From Elymus sibiricus (taxonomy: Eukaryota > Streptophyta > Magnoliopsida > Poales > Poaceae), in the NCBI GenBank assembly GCA_039707655.1, contig CM077672.1, positions 354,250,031-354,314,030 of the forward strand: a stretch of DNA of 64,000 nt, read 5' to 3'. Below, in pieces: positions 1 to 11,121 of the stretch. Positions within the stretch are counted from its first letter, which is position 1. Each line of letters starts with the position of its first letter. The notes below the pieces were generated by a model. The model was not told the origin of the DNA. It did no database searches and saw only the letters and a list, made by a program, of their open reading frames with translations. Made by a program: the position numbers and the translations under genes.

Positions 1-49
1 CCCACCGCCCACGGCAGCCGCCTGGCATGAACAAACCAGCCAAACCAGA

Positions 50-147
50 TCAGATCACCATATGTACCCACAAAGGTGTCAGATTGTCCTCTGGGTACAT
101 GTCCTTGAAACCTCCATGCTTGACCTTGCATATCAGTACAGTAGGCA
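50..147 (-). other. Possible terminal coding exon of a host gene (partial)
   Basis: On the minus strand a pyrimidine-containing tract ending in TTGCAG (acceptor AG near 148-149) is followed by an open stretch of about 32 codons ending in TGA at 52-50. The translation (PTVLICKVKHGG, then FKDMYPEDNLTPLWVHMVI) has ordinary protein composition, unlike the low-complexity frames around it. I do not recognise the family. The window edge leaves only 49 bp of putative 3' sequence. If real, it would be the last exon of a minus-strand gene whose 5' end could lie in the GC-rich flank right of the CACTA element (6178-6600). A chance frame is a serious alternative. Confidence 0.22.
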
Positions 148-955
148 CTGCAAGTGAACGACAAAGAAGAAAGTGATAAGCATAAATAACTCATCCATCT
201 GTGTTCATACTGTAATTTCAATAGCATGGTACACCCATAAAGAACAATGGTTTGCATTTCCAGGATCTAGCCTCTACACAATTTGCACAGCAACCAGTAA
301 TTATGAGCTACCTACTAGCAAAGCATAAGATAACACCATAAGATGAATGATGGCACTCAGATTCTAATCTCACATAGATAAAATTCACTATGATAGTAAC
401 ATTACATCTTCACTTGGATATATCTAAGAAGTCCAATTGGTTCTCATAAGCAAGTGTTCTCAGGTTCGCCTTAATTGTGAGCAAACAGTACATATCAATA
501 CAAGGTTAGGCAAGACAGTAAAGAAAGACAGAGGTGCCAGAGTTAGAAAACACTGGTGATACAAGTAGCATAAGCATAAGAGAACAATGTATATTTGTGG
601 ATATATACATATAATTGGCCATCACTGTATCTTGCAAATTAATAGTTACCACAGGGAAAACCTTGACAAGAGAAGATAAACTTTGACAACATAAGATGAG
701 ATGAAAGATAGCAAACAACACATGTCAGGCATCTATTTTTATTCTACTGAACCAATTGGACAACAGCCACCTATTTTGTAACAACTTCAGTTAACTTGGA
801 AGAAATCCAAATAAACCAATTGGTAAACAAGCATGTAAGCATGTAACTTAATTGGCAAAGAATGAAATTTAATCAAGCATGTAAGCAAATTTGGAGCAGC
901 AGCAAATCAGGGACCAAGCCTAGGAAGTCAGAACAGGGAGATGCAGAGGGAGGCC
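148..955. other. AT-rich stretch without recognisable feature
   Basis: No convincing coding frame, repeat array or transposon terminus was seen. It would be intronic if the flanking minus-strand exon candidates belong to one gene; otherwise it is plain intergenic DNA. Confidence 0.5.
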
Positions 956-1296
956 TTGACCTAGAGTTGTTGCTTCCCCGCGGCTGGGCATCTCCTCTCC
1001 ATGCATCCGAGTCGAGTTGGTGATATTGCAGGCGTGCAGCTGCTCCTGCACATCAGGGAAGGGAATGGAAGGTAAGGGGAGAAGAAGAAATTAAAAAGGA
1101 GAGGAGAGGGTGTCTGATCTTGATGGCGTCGGGGTAGTGGTGGAGCTGCGTCGTTCATGGCTTCGAGACAGGGGAGGAAGAAGCCTTCCCGTCGATGGCG
1201 TCCTAGTGCTCGAGCAACGACGGCATGCTGGATCTATGAGGGAGACGAGACTAAGCGAGGAAGAGAGGGAGGGATGTGACGACGAGGAGTTGAGGG
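956..1296 (-). other. GC-rich gene-like flank left of the CACTA element
   Basis: On the minus strand this stretch has an acceptor-like TGTGCAG (about 1060) followed by an open frame that includes MHGEEMPSRGEATTL and runs to about 957. Composition changes sharply from the AT-rich DNA at 1-950. It is the direct continuation of 6178-6600 once the CACTA element and one copy of its target duplication are removed. No product can be named. A 5' untranslated or intron-proximal region of a host gene is the likeliest reading. Confidence 0.25.
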
Positions 1297-1299
1297 ACT
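1297..1299. repeat. Left target-site duplication (ACT) of the CACTA element
   Basis: ACT lies directly before CACTACACCAC and is repeated at 6175-6177 directly after the right terminus. Confidence 0.9.
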
Positions 1300-1333
1300 C
1301 ACTACACCACGCACCAGAATTCCCTACTGGCGT

Positions 1334-1560
1334 TTGTTGGGAAAGGTCATTTATACTGACACACTGTCGGTCGGGAAAACTTGCATCGGTCAGTTGGTCG
1401 GGAATACATACTGGTGGCGCCCAACAGTCGGTCGGGAATGCTTGTATATTTCACGTGTGCTGATCGGTCGGGAGTACGAGGACTTCCATCGAACTATCGG
1501 TCGGCAATTTTTCCCGACCAACTATTGGTGGCTAATTGGGCCGATCAGTCGCTCACACGG
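1334..1560. repeat. Left subterminal repeat array of the CACTA element
   Basis: Several copies of GGTCGGGAA or close variants occur at irregular 25-40 bp spacing, with one inverted copy (TTCCCGACC) near 1511. Arrays like this are the binding sites for CACTA transposases. Confidence 0.8.
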
Positions 1561-1584
1561 GAACGTGAAATTGTTGGCGCTGAA

Positions 1585-4500
1585 ATGAGCCCAGCCCACG
1601 AAAAAATCCACCTCCCCCTTTCCCCTTCTCCCCCCAAATCCCTCAGATCCGCCGCCGCCCACGCTCGGGCTCTCTCGCGACTGCACACGCTGCTCCCCGC
1701 GGCCGGCCAGGTGCTCTCCAGCCGGCGAGACCGCCGCACCCTCTCTCCCCCCACCGGCCTGTCCACCGCCGACCCCACTCCACACAGCCGCCGGTGGAAC
1801 CCTACTCCATTCTGCCGCCGCCTCCACCGGCAGGAGCTTTCTCCGACGCCCCTCCGTCTGCAGGTATTCTCTCCTCCTGTCTGTTTGCCCTTCCCTTCAC
1901 CGTCGCTCACCGCACTGCCCTGCACGCATAGATGGTCTTGCCGTTGTCGTCCAAACCCTACCAGCGGTTGCCCTTTTCGTCCGTGCCCAAGCTCATCTAT
2001 CTCGTGGAGGTGCCGCCGGCAAGAAGGTAATGCTCCAAGATGCCTCTTCCCAGATCCAACTAGGACAGTAGGTTGATTTTAGTCCTAATGCCAGGTCTTT
2101 AGCACCTCTGGTGTTTTTTCGGAGCGAGACAACGATTTCTCTTCTGAAGAATTGTTTTTTTCCTTTCACATGTGCATGCTTATGTCATGTGTGGATGTTG
2201 AAAGCTAATTTACACGTACTATGTGCTTTGAGAAGAAAACATTGTAGTTGTTATGCATGAGCACACCTTCTGCATAGTGGTCAATTTGGTTGACCTTGAT
2301 TGTCAAAAGAAATTTGCTTAGTGGATTGTCATAAGTAACTCGCGTAGTGCTGAAACTTGGAACATAGAACTTAGCTATAAATCTTAACTATGATGGTACT
2401 TTGGGGAAAATTGCACATTTAGACTGATTTTAGTGACTTATTTATTGCTCTGAACCTTGGTTTGTCACCATAGTTTAGACTCTTGAGTGTTGTTCTGGCT
2501 TTGAAAAGTGGGATCCTAGAGAGGCTAGTCTGTGCAATATATGAAAATGCTAATGATGTCCTGTGAGAAGTTGAGATCATGTACAAGAACAATAATTATG
2601 TGTGTAGCAATGAGACATTCTAAGGCAAACCAAGACTTGAGATTCTGGTTCAGTTTCACCTCTTGCCTCCGCACATAAATTAAGATACCAATTGAGCACG
2701 GCACCTTTAGTTCCTTGTTGTCATGATAAAAGTATTGAACCTGACATCTACAAAAATATATTCCTTGCATAATCTCTTGCTTTTCCTTGATGAGCAGCTA
2801 CTTATGTTGAACTTGTATATTTTAGATTTTGCTTTTTCCAGTTAATTTTTTGTATGGACAATGATGACACCACATGCATAATATTGTTGGTGAACATTTA
2901 AAGCAGTGCCTGGCAAAAGAAGGTGGCCAAACCTACTAACCAGGAATACCACTAACCAGCGGGATCCGAACGATGTGTGGATTTTCAAAAAGGTATTTTC
3001 TTATAGTGTTAGATACCGTTTGATATTGATTTCATGAATTCCTGCTAAACTTAGTTGTTTTCTATGAAGTTCAATTCCCGCAACACCTATTTCGTTTCAT
3101 GTGATCCACATGTGAGGCATAGAAAGGGTTCGAATTTGATTTTCGTTTCAGTTTCAGAGTTGTTCTGTTCAGATTTTGAATTTTCTAGTTTTTTTTGTGG
3201 ACAGTGTGTGAGGCATTTAAATTCACTATTAATTATGTGTGCAGCTAGCAGACAAAGGTTGGATGGATGCACCTAGGTACAACACTCTGTATTTTAAATA
3301 TCTTAGATGTTAGTAGTTGCTGAAATCTTTCCCAACCGAGTGTGCAGACTTTTAGCTTCATTTTACTTGAATGGTTGTTCAGACTTTTAGCTTCATTTTT
3401 AAAAAGCTATAGTTAAGTAAAGCATCTGCTCTTATATAGTTTATGAGATGAAGGGGGAAGGGACTGTTAGTTAAGAACAATTGTATATTAAATGGTACAG
3501 TTAAACATTTGGATTTAACCAATAGATTAACAGAGCATTTGTTCTGCAGTTTAATAACGCTATAAGATAAAGATTCTTCTAAATGGCTGAAATTAAATTT
3601 TACTTGAATGATGTGCTAAAATCAACCTCTATACACCCAGGCACCAATTTTTTACAGAATTGATATGATGCTTGCTCTGTGAATGACTATCTTGTTGCAC
3701 GCTTGTCTCCGAATAAAATGCAAGGGGTTAGAAATACATGCAGCACTTCGTAAATGGTTCCTTATTCCTGATCTTTTTATTGTGCACAGAGCTTACAACT
3801 TTTTGGTGGGCCACTATTAAAGGTCTGACCTATAGAAGTCTCCGCGGTAAATAAAGTCTGCCGCCTACCTCGCAGCCTGCTCCTTTCGTAGGAATCATTG
3901 TGTTGTCTTCATACTTCACAGGTTTTGTGCTAGCCGTGAAATGTTTTTGGCCACATACCTTATTCAACTAGGTACCTCCGCTGCTCTGCGACCACGAGAA
4001 GCTTCCCGCTTCCTACTGATTTGTCCACTTTTTCTCTGTCCTACTCCTCTCTTTTGATTTAATCCCCCGAATCTCTAATCTTTGTTTGTGCAGATTCTCT
4101 CTTACCTATGCCTACAAAGTGTTTGATGAAAATCCAAGCAAGATGCAAAGAATATTCATCTATGTAATATCTAAGTTACGTTGTCTCTGCTTAATTACTT
4201 TTTTTTGAAATTTAGTTGCATTCAATGATTACTTCCTCTCATGCCAATGCGGCAATATCTCTCATCTGAATTCTCATTTGTCTTTGCCAGTTACATAGTG
4301 GCTTACGTGCTACCTGGATATTGGAGTAGCATAGTATCTGCGAAAATGCTTTTCTTTTTTAGAGTCATTTGTATGCCACATCTGGTAGCGTTGGTCCTTT
4401 CTAAAGGCCAATATGAAAGGGCAACTTATATATGTCAAATCGCATGGGTACTTGGTACTTTCAGGTTTTGATATTACTCTATCAATAGAATTTCCTTTCG

Positions 4501-5690
4501 AACATTGCAATTAGCTTTTATCATAGCATTGGAAGTATTGAGAAATTTGTTCATCATACCACCCAGGTAAACTGGAAGTATTGTACTAGTCAGCAGGAAC
4601 CGTGTTCCAATTGCATCCTGGGGATTTTCATCCTTGTTCTAGCTTTTTTCATCCTTGTTCTAGCTTCATTGAATAACGTTTGCTGTTGTAGGTAAAGAAT
4701 AATGTTTACACTTACCTCACCATCCCAATTTGGTTGTTTACTAATGTTGCATTTGTAACATGTCTTATGTTTCCATAGTTAATTTGTTATGGGAAATTGG
4801 TGATGATCAGGTAAGGAAAGAAATCTTCAAGTCTCGGGTTTTTCTATAACCATTCCCCCATGGTGGTAAGCTCTCCCAGCGAATCGTAATGTAAACAGAC
4901 TCTGATCAGGTGTAAATTTATTCCTTTTTCTGCTGTAAAAAAAACTTTCCACTGAGCACACTAAAGTGCAGCATCCAATAAACAGACTTAATGATATTCT
5001 ATTCGAATAAAGTAATATATCATGCTGTTGGACTTTTGTCATGAGTGCCTTATACATGTGCACCATGGCCATAAGTACATGCAGCATGCATATGTGCATG
5101 GAGTCATCCAACGCGAGGAATAGAGAGAAAAAAGCGGGTCCACAATGAAAAGTGGTGTGGCAAGGCATGCGTCTACTTCTAGTGGTTACCTATACTTGAA
5201 TGGAGTGCCTTCTTGAGTAGGTGTTTCGGTACTAGCTTGCCTTGTGAAGTAATAGTTTTCGTCAATGCTATGCTTTATACAAGTTTTTATGGTGCCATTG
5301 TATTTATGAACAAATGTAATTGCAACTTTACATTTTGCAACTTCTTTATTTTGCAGGAAAGACATGCAAGAGGACAAGGAACCATGAAGCCGGTGGCTCA
5401 AGATCTTTTGTTTAATGGTGACTGAATCGTTGGAGATGCATTTTACCCATCATTTTGTAAACCCGCATTGTGTTTGAGAGAATGAACCATATGTTTCCTC
5501 TTTAATTAGTTACATTAGTTTATGGGAAATTTGGATGGTCATTATGTTAATAATGAACGAACTATTTATATGTGAAATTAATTAATATTTGTTTTTATTG
5601 TCTCGTTATGGTTCATTATTGTTGGAGGAGATGCATGTTATTGTTATGAAATAACCTGATTGATATTCTGTTGGTAATGCAAATGTATGC
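1585..5690 (+). other. Gene-like cargo inside the CACTA element
   Basis: A GC-rich segment (1600-2040) resembles a plant 5' leader: CT-rich, with a CTGCAG/GTATTC border at about 1863 that looks like a splice donor. It is followed by more than 3 kb of AT-rich sequence. A short segment near 2905-2992 ends in AAAAAG/GTATTT, and a final segment begins after TTTTGCAG (about 5356), encodes MKPVAQDLLFNGD and stops at 5423-5425, followed by AT-rich 3'-type sequence. No protein family is recognised. A captured host-gene fragment in plus orientation fits, but degenerate former transposase-gene sequence is an alternative. Confidence 0.35.
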
Positions 5691-5707
5691 TATGGGAGGG
5701 CTATTGG

Positions 5708-6140
5708 ATGTTGGTCGGCAAAACAAACACCGTCTGACAATTAGTTGTGGAAGTTAATGCCAGGGCCAACGAAAAGTTGGACGGGAAAACAAACCCCGTT
5801 GGACAGTCGGACGGGAAAACAAACACCGTCGGACAGTCGGTTGGGAAAACCACATGGTATATCCAATAGTCTGTTGGTCGGGAATACAAACCCTGTCGGA
5901 CAGTCGGTCGGTAAAGGCTTCTTGAATGCCCAACAGACTGTCGGTCGGGAAAGGCCCATGGCAGGCCCAACAGAATGTTGGTCGGGAAAGTTACCCTGTT
6001 GCCGATAAGCAGTCGGTCGGGAAAGATATGTCGGTCGGGAAAGGCTTTTCCCGTCTGGACTTTCCCCAACAGACACTTTCGGTCGGCAATAGTATTTCCC
6101 AACCGACAATCTGTCGGTGGAAGTCGTTTTCCCGACCAAC
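5708..6140. repeat. Right subterminal repeat array of the CACTA element
   Basis: About a dozen copies of a (T)CGG(T/A)CGGGAA-type motif are present, with a final inverted copy (TTTCCCGACC) near 6128. This arm is denser and longer than the left arm. The long open frames on both strands here are artefacts of the repeat. Confidence 0.8.
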
Positions 6141-6174
6141 CTAGCTGTCAGGGATGTAGTGTTGTGGTGTAGTG

Positions 6175-6177
6175 ACT
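6175..6177. repeat. Right target-site duplication (ACT) of the CACTA element
   Basis: Matches 1297-1299. On the minus strand it supplies the AGT of a CAG/GTGAGT splice-donor-like sequence. Confidence 0.9.
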
Positions 6178-6600
6178 CACCTGTCACCGGAGCAATGCCG
6201 GAGCCACACCGGCGACGTGCTGGCCCAAACCCTAGCCGCGGGAGGGGCCGTGGTTGAGCAGTAGAAGCAGTGAGATTCGGCGAGGAGGGGATCCGGCTGC
6301 GGACTTGTCGGGGAGGAGGATCTCATGCGCGCCGCCACCTCCGCCGAGGTTGTTCATCTCGGCTACGAGCTCGAGCAGGAGACCGTCGCCCATGAGGTTG
6401 GTGGCCCCCGCTCGATCTGCTATGGGAGGATGTAGGGGAGCGACCGGGACAGGAGCGGGTGGTGGAAGGGAGGATGGCCGGGGCTGTGGGAGGAGGGGGC
6501 GACGACGGAGGGACCTGCCGGCGAGGGTAGGGGATCGAGGGAGGAGGGTGTGCCGCGGGCTGCTGAGAGTTGAGTGACAGACGTTGGATCCGTCGGGTGT
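6178..6600 (-). other. GC-rich gene-like flank right of the CACTA element (possible 5' end of a gene)
   Basis: On the minus strand a long open frame crosses this stretch and includes an ATG at 6393-6391 that opens a 51-codon frame (MGDGLLLELVAEMNNL at its start). Downstream is a TAGGGTTT motif, typical of plant leaders, and then CAG/GTGAGT at the very edge of the CACTA insertion. The composition is that of a cereal promoter/5'-exon region. The short frame may be chance, so no function is proposed. Confidence 0.3.
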
Positions 6601-6839
6601 GGACGGCTCAGATCGGCTCAGTGGTATTATCCGTGAGAAGAGCCCTGATTGGTTTAGAACATCTGTGATTTAAAATAGTTTCTAAGTACTAAAAATAGGG
6701 GGATTTTGTGAAGCAGCTATCAAAAATATTTTGCAAAAGGGCACCACTAAAATTTTCACTCAAGTTAGACCATATTTTATGGATGATCACCAATTTGTAT
6801 GCATTTCTGATCTTTCTAGCTATTTTTAATCATTTTTTT
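6601..6839. repeat. Diverged partial copy leading into the 661-bp tandem repeat
   Basis: The stretch is AT-rich. The segment around 6720-6810 (GCAAAAGGGCACC, then AGACCATATTTTATGGA) resembles the GCAAAATTGGACC and AGGCCATATTTAATG portion of the repeat unit that follows, so an older degraded unit is likely. Confidence 0.35.
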
Positions 6840-8162
6840 AGTGCCCAAAATGGATTTTTTGTGAAGAACCTAGCAAATATTTGTTGCAAAATTGGACCAA
6901 ATCAATTTCTAAAAATATTAGGCCATATTTAATGTACAATTGACCAAATTGTTGGGTGTCAAAAGTTTTTGATCTACCTCTCGTGAAAAAGACAAATTTC
7001 CGTCGATTCAGTAGGAAGCGGGTCAAATTTGAACTACAGCTGCCTCATAGTTTGCTCTTTATTTTTTCCAAAAATCATTTCTAGGTACATAAGTGTCTAT
7101 TTAATCAGAGAAACTCCAAAAGTTTTGCAAGATTCAACCCCTAACTACGAACGGTCATGCCCGTCGTTTTGACCGCATTTTGAAACGGGCATAAGAAATT
7201 AAAAAAAATCAAAAAATTTGAAAACCTTCGCATTGTGTCATTATATGTGACCTAGTTTACAGGAAAAATAACAAACTTGGACTGCGGCAAATGTCTTAAA
7301 AAAGTGTTCTCAGAATCGAGCTATCATGTATGAAGATCCATGGCTTTCAAGGCAAATGGCCAATGTTATGGCAACATTCATGGGATAGTTTGTTCAAATG
7401 ATCTCTTATTTTGCACAAGGGTGCATATTGGAATGACAAACAATGTTGCCTAAGGAAGTTTTCACTTTCTTTGCACGAAAAATTCATTTTTCATTTTTTG
7501 AGTGCCCAAAATGGATTTTTTTGTGAAGAACCTAGCAAATATTTGTTGCAAAATTGGACCAAATCAATTTTCTAAAATATTAGGCCATATTTAATGTACA
7601 ATTGACCAAATGGTTGGGTGTCAAAAGCTTTTGATCCACCTCTCATGAAAAAGACAAATTTTCGCCGATTCAGTAGGAAGCGGGTCAAATTTGAACTACA
7701 GTTGCCTCATAGTTTGCTCTTTATTTTTTCCAAAAATCATTTCTAGGTACATAAGTATCTATTTAATCAGAGAAACTCCAAAGGTTTTGCAAGATTCAAC
7801 CCCTAGCTACGAACGGTCATGCCCGTCGTTTTGACCGCATTTTGAAACGGGCATAAGAAATTCAAAAAAAATCAAAAAAATTGAAAACCTTTGCTTTGTG
7901 TCATTATATGTGACCTAGTTTCTAGGAAAAATAACAAACTTGGACTACAACAAATGTATTAAAAAAGTGTTCTCAGAAACGAGCTATCATGTATGAAGAT
8001 CCATGGCTTTCAAGGCAAATGGCCAATGTTATGGCAACATTCATGGCATAGTTTGTTCAAATGATCTCTTATTTTGCACAAGTTTGCATCTTGGAATGAC
8101 AAACAATGTTGCCTAAGGAAGTTTTCATTTTCTTTGGACGAATATTTGATAGCTATTTGAAT
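6840..8162. repeat. Tandem duplication, two 661-bp units
   Basis: The block starting GTGCCCAAAATGG at 6841 recurs at 7502 with only scattered substitutions and small indels through about 8138, giving a 661-bp period. Each unit holds the landmarks GGAAGCGGGTCAAATTTG and CGGGCATAAGAAATT. No coding frame is conserved between the units. A diverged relative of the second half of the unit lies at 10756-11040. Repeats of this look occur inside or beside Triticeae DNA transposons, but the parent family is not established here. Confidence 0.75.
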
Positions 8163-8345
8163 TTGGCCCTATTAAGTTTTTATTCAAATTATTTTTCTCC
8201 AAAAATAAAATATATGGAAAATAGGGTAACATGATTCCCTTCAACATAAAAATGGACAAATATAAATTTGAATTTTTTTTTATTTTAAAATAATTTTATT
8301 TGTATTTTAAATGCAATAGTAGCACTGTTTGAATTATTAGATCCT
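8163..8345. other. AT-rich spacer
   Basis: No terminus, repeat or coding frame was found. The junction with the GC-rich block at about 8345 is abrupt. Confidence 0.5.
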
Positions 8346-8700
8346 CGCTCGTTTCCCCCCCCCCCTACGCCCCCTCTCCCGACGCCTCTACCCTGCCCGA
8401 TTCCTCGCCGGAGGCAGAGACCGACGCCGACGCCCCGAGCTCGCCTCGCTCGCCCCGGTCGTCCCCACCCCTCGCCGAGGCCACCATCCTCTCCGCCGCA
8501 CTCGTATTCCTCACCTCAGCCACTCCGCCGACGCCGGGAGCCCTCGGAGCGTCCTCCCTCGTCAACCACCGCCGCCACCATCGCCGGAGCATCACCGGAG
8601 ACCCCTCTCTCTCCGTAAGCGCCGTCAGTCCTCCCCGACCGTTAGATCTCGCACGATTGGCTTAGATTAGATCACTTATTAGCCCGGATCATTTTCTCTT
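8346..8700. other. GC-rich gene-like or LTR-derived fragment
   Basis: This is CCG-rich sequence with open frames on both strands and no stable protein signature. Leader-like blocks of this kind occur inside long gypsy LTRs (compare 60400-61330) and as captured fragments in CACTA elements. The minus-strand frame at 8365-8595 is low complexity and not called as a gene. Confidence 0.35.
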
Positions 8701-9220
8701 AATTGCCGGTCGTCCGCTCATTTGTTTCCGCAGTGCATGCCTGTAGCCATTAGCTGTGCGCCAGGTGGCCACAGGCCGACCCGTAGGGTTTTAACCTTTT
8801 TCTTTTCGGTTTTAATATTCAGAATAGTTTCTGTTTTAGAAATTCAATATCTTTTAATTTATAGATCCAAATTGAGTGATTCATTTTGCTATGGATTCGA
8901 AATTTTATGAAGTTTCCGATGGTGCCCTTGTATTTCAAATTTGAGTACTTTAAATTTGAATTTGTTGAATTTTGTTCAAATAACTAATTTGGCCATATTT
9001 CGAGTTTTATAAAATATTTTTGATTGATTCTTTTTGCTACTGTTTTGTTGTTGATTTTCCTATCCAGTAGCATTTAGTGAGTTATTTTTAGTTTTATTTA
9101 AATTAGGTTTTTAGCTAAAACAGTACTGTTTTGCTTTTATAGTTGTTTTAGTCATTAAATTATTGTTTTTAATTATTCTTACTTAGTTCTTTTTAATTAT
9201 TTAAATTTGCTAAATGAAAT
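8701..9220. other. AT-rich stretch without recognisable feature
   Basis: T-rich sequence with no supported gene. It probably belongs to the element whose right end is at 10755, but no left terminus (CACTACAAGAAA) was found anywhere to the left. Confidence 0.4.
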
Positions 9221-10262
9221 GAGCTCAAATTTGTAGGAGGGAAGTTATATAGGTAGGATCATGCCCTGGTAAATTTTCAGCAATAATGAAGCAATATAAA
9301 ATATAGTTGCTTCACAAACTAAAAATATGACCAGAATAAAAGATTGGATGATGAGCTCACATGGATTGCTGGATAGATCTCAAATTTTCTGGAGAGTGAT
9401 TATTTGAGTATATGGAATATTTGGAAAAATCTCAGATCATTTGGATAAGCCTACGTAGTACTTCCTTCACAAAGCTTCTCTCTGGATAGAAACTTTGGAA
9501 ATTTGCTGAGGAAGATTTACTAGGAAAATGGAGCTGAATATTGGCATGTGGCAATAATTTGGATATGGAAGAGTTCCCAAAAAGTTTGAGGGCAATAGGA
9601 GATGTCTAGATAGCACTTGCTTTGCAATGTGCCAATCTGGCCAGAAAATAGAAATTGAAGCTGGGCTCAGATAGATGATTGGATTGAGCTGCAATTTGGA
9701 GGAGGATGATAATTTGGGCATATGAAAGCACTGTAAAAATTTCATACCATTTGGATAAATAAAAATGGTACTTCCTTCACAATGTTCTCCACTGAACAGA
9801 AAATTGGGAAACATATTGAGGCAAATTGGCTTAATTAAATGAGCTAAAATTTGGTGGAGGCAGGTTATATGTGCAGGGTCATGTCCTGGTAAATTTTCAG
9901 CAATTATAAATCAATATAAAATATAGTTGCTTCACAAATTGAAAATATTACTAGAAATAAAGATTAGATGGTGAGCTCACATGGATTGTTATATGGGGCT
10001 CAAATTTTGTGGAGAGCTATGATTTGGGCATATAGAAGATGTGGAAAAATTAAACTCATTAGGCTATGCCTAGCTAGTACTTCCTTCACAAAGCTTCTAG
10101 CTGAATAGAAACTTTGGAAATTTGCTGAGGAAGATTTACTAGGCAAATGGAGCTGAATTTTGTCATGAGGCAATTATTTGGATAGTAAAGAGTGCCCAAA
10201 AATTTTGAGGGCAATCAAGAAAAGATAAATAGCACTTCCTTCACAAAGTGTTGTTGTGAACA
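9221..10262. repeat. Higher-order tandem repeat: 620-bp unit built of four related 130-180 bp monomers
   Basis: Monomers begin with GAGCT(C/A/G)A-type sequence at 9221, 9354, 9531, about 9695, 9841, 9973 and 10150. Most contain an ACTTCCTTCACAA(A/T)G-type motif (about 9459, 9768, 10078, 10226). The monomer at 9841 matches the one at 9221 better than its neighbours (shared CCTGGTAAATTTTCAGCAA), so the true period is 620 bp. The array leads directly into the CACTA right end at 10755 and is best read as its internal repeat region. Confidence 0.7.
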
Positions 10263-10489
10263 GAATAGGAAAATGAATATTCCTGAATTATTTTTGAACT
10301 AGGCAAGGAAGGGTTTTGACATATTTGAGGAAGATATGATCCAAAGAATTTATGTGAATTTTGGGAATGACAGAAATATAGGCTGCTTCACAACCTAGGG
10401 CAAAAATTGACACATGGACATGACACATAGGCAAAAATTGACATATGGACATGACACATAGGCAAAACTGATGAGGTGGCACCTAGTCA

Positions 10490-10755
10490 TAGCAATGCAC
10501 CACAATTTACAAGGCTATGACCATCTATATTGGTCGTGATCCGCTAGAAATAAGGTAGCAGACCAGTGTTGTCTGCTTTACGACCATTTCGTGTAAGTAA
10601 ATTACGACCTTTCTGACCAAGATGGTAGTTATGGTTTAGGGTTTGGAGCCCCCCGAACAGCTTATGACCAATTGGTCTCAAATGGTCATAGATTTATGAC
10701 CATTTCTTCTAGGGTCACTGACAGAAGGTCACAAGTTGACATATTTCTTGTAGTG
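10490..10755. mobile_element. Right end of a second CACTA transposon (Caspar-like terminus)
   Basis: The minus strand starts CACTACAAGAAATATG at 10755, the classic terminus of cereal CACTA elements. Inside it are many TATGACCA/TGGTCATA subterminal motifs in both orientations (10520-10720). The body probably extends left through the 620-bp repeats to 8650 or further. No matching left terminus was found, so this copy is truncated or its left end was replaced. Confidence 0.8.
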
Positions 10756-11060
10756 GGTGATTAGGGTTGAGCATAACTAATTTAAAAAAATCAAAAAAAT
10801 ATGAAACTTGCGCACATCATTGTTTTATGTTACTAGGTTTCTAGGAAAAATAAGAAACCATGTCTATGAATATTTTCATGAAATTCCCTTCACATAACTT
10901 AGCTATCACCAACAAGGTTGCATGGTTTTCAAGGGAAATGAGCTAGGGTTTAGGGTTAAACGTAGCATAGTTTGTCCAAACGGTCCCATATTGGGCATGG
11001 ACCCTATATTTGCAAACTAGACGTTAAGGTTTTTTTTAGCTCATTTAGAGAAGGTCAAAA
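10756..11060. repeat. Diverged relative of the 661-bp repeat unit
   Basis: Landmarks such as ATCAAAAAAATATGAAA, TAGGTTTCTAGGAAAAATAA and the GCATAGTTTGT block appear in the same order as at 7190-7420. The CACTA end therefore lies inside or next to the sequence type that makes up 6660-8162. Confidence 0.55.
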
Positions 11061-11121
11061 AAATTGCTTAGAAATGGGGCTGTCTATCCTAGCTTTGGAG
11101 CACATTTTTCATGCCCCAAAC

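Larger units (their letters stand above)
1300..6174. mobile_element. Complete non-autonomous CACTA transposon with gene-like cargo
   Basis: The element starts with CACTACACCAC at 1300 and ends with the inverted copy GTGGTGTAGTG at 6174, giving 11-bp perfect terminal inverted repeats. A 3-bp duplication, ACT, flanks it (1297-1299 and 6175-6177), as expected for CACTA (En/Spm) elements. Both ends carry arrays of a short subterminal motif, TCGGTCGGGAA and variants, the usual transposase-binding architecture of the superfamily. The 4,875-bp body encodes no recognisable transposase, so movement would need a transposase supplied in trans. The interior instead holds a GC-rich leader-like segment and AT-rich sequence with splice-like borders. 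Both boundaries are exact to the base, so this is a confident structural call. Confidence 0.93.

Noticed and set aside
1381..2076. 231-codon plus-strand frame in the CACTA element
   Set aside because: It starts in the subterminal repeats and runs through a GC-rich leader-like block. Composition is repeat- and GC-driven.
5701..6187. Overlapping frames of 133 and 148 codons at the CACTA right end
   Set aside because: Products of the (T)CGGTCGGGAA-type repeats (PTD and SVGK-like peptide repeats on either strand).
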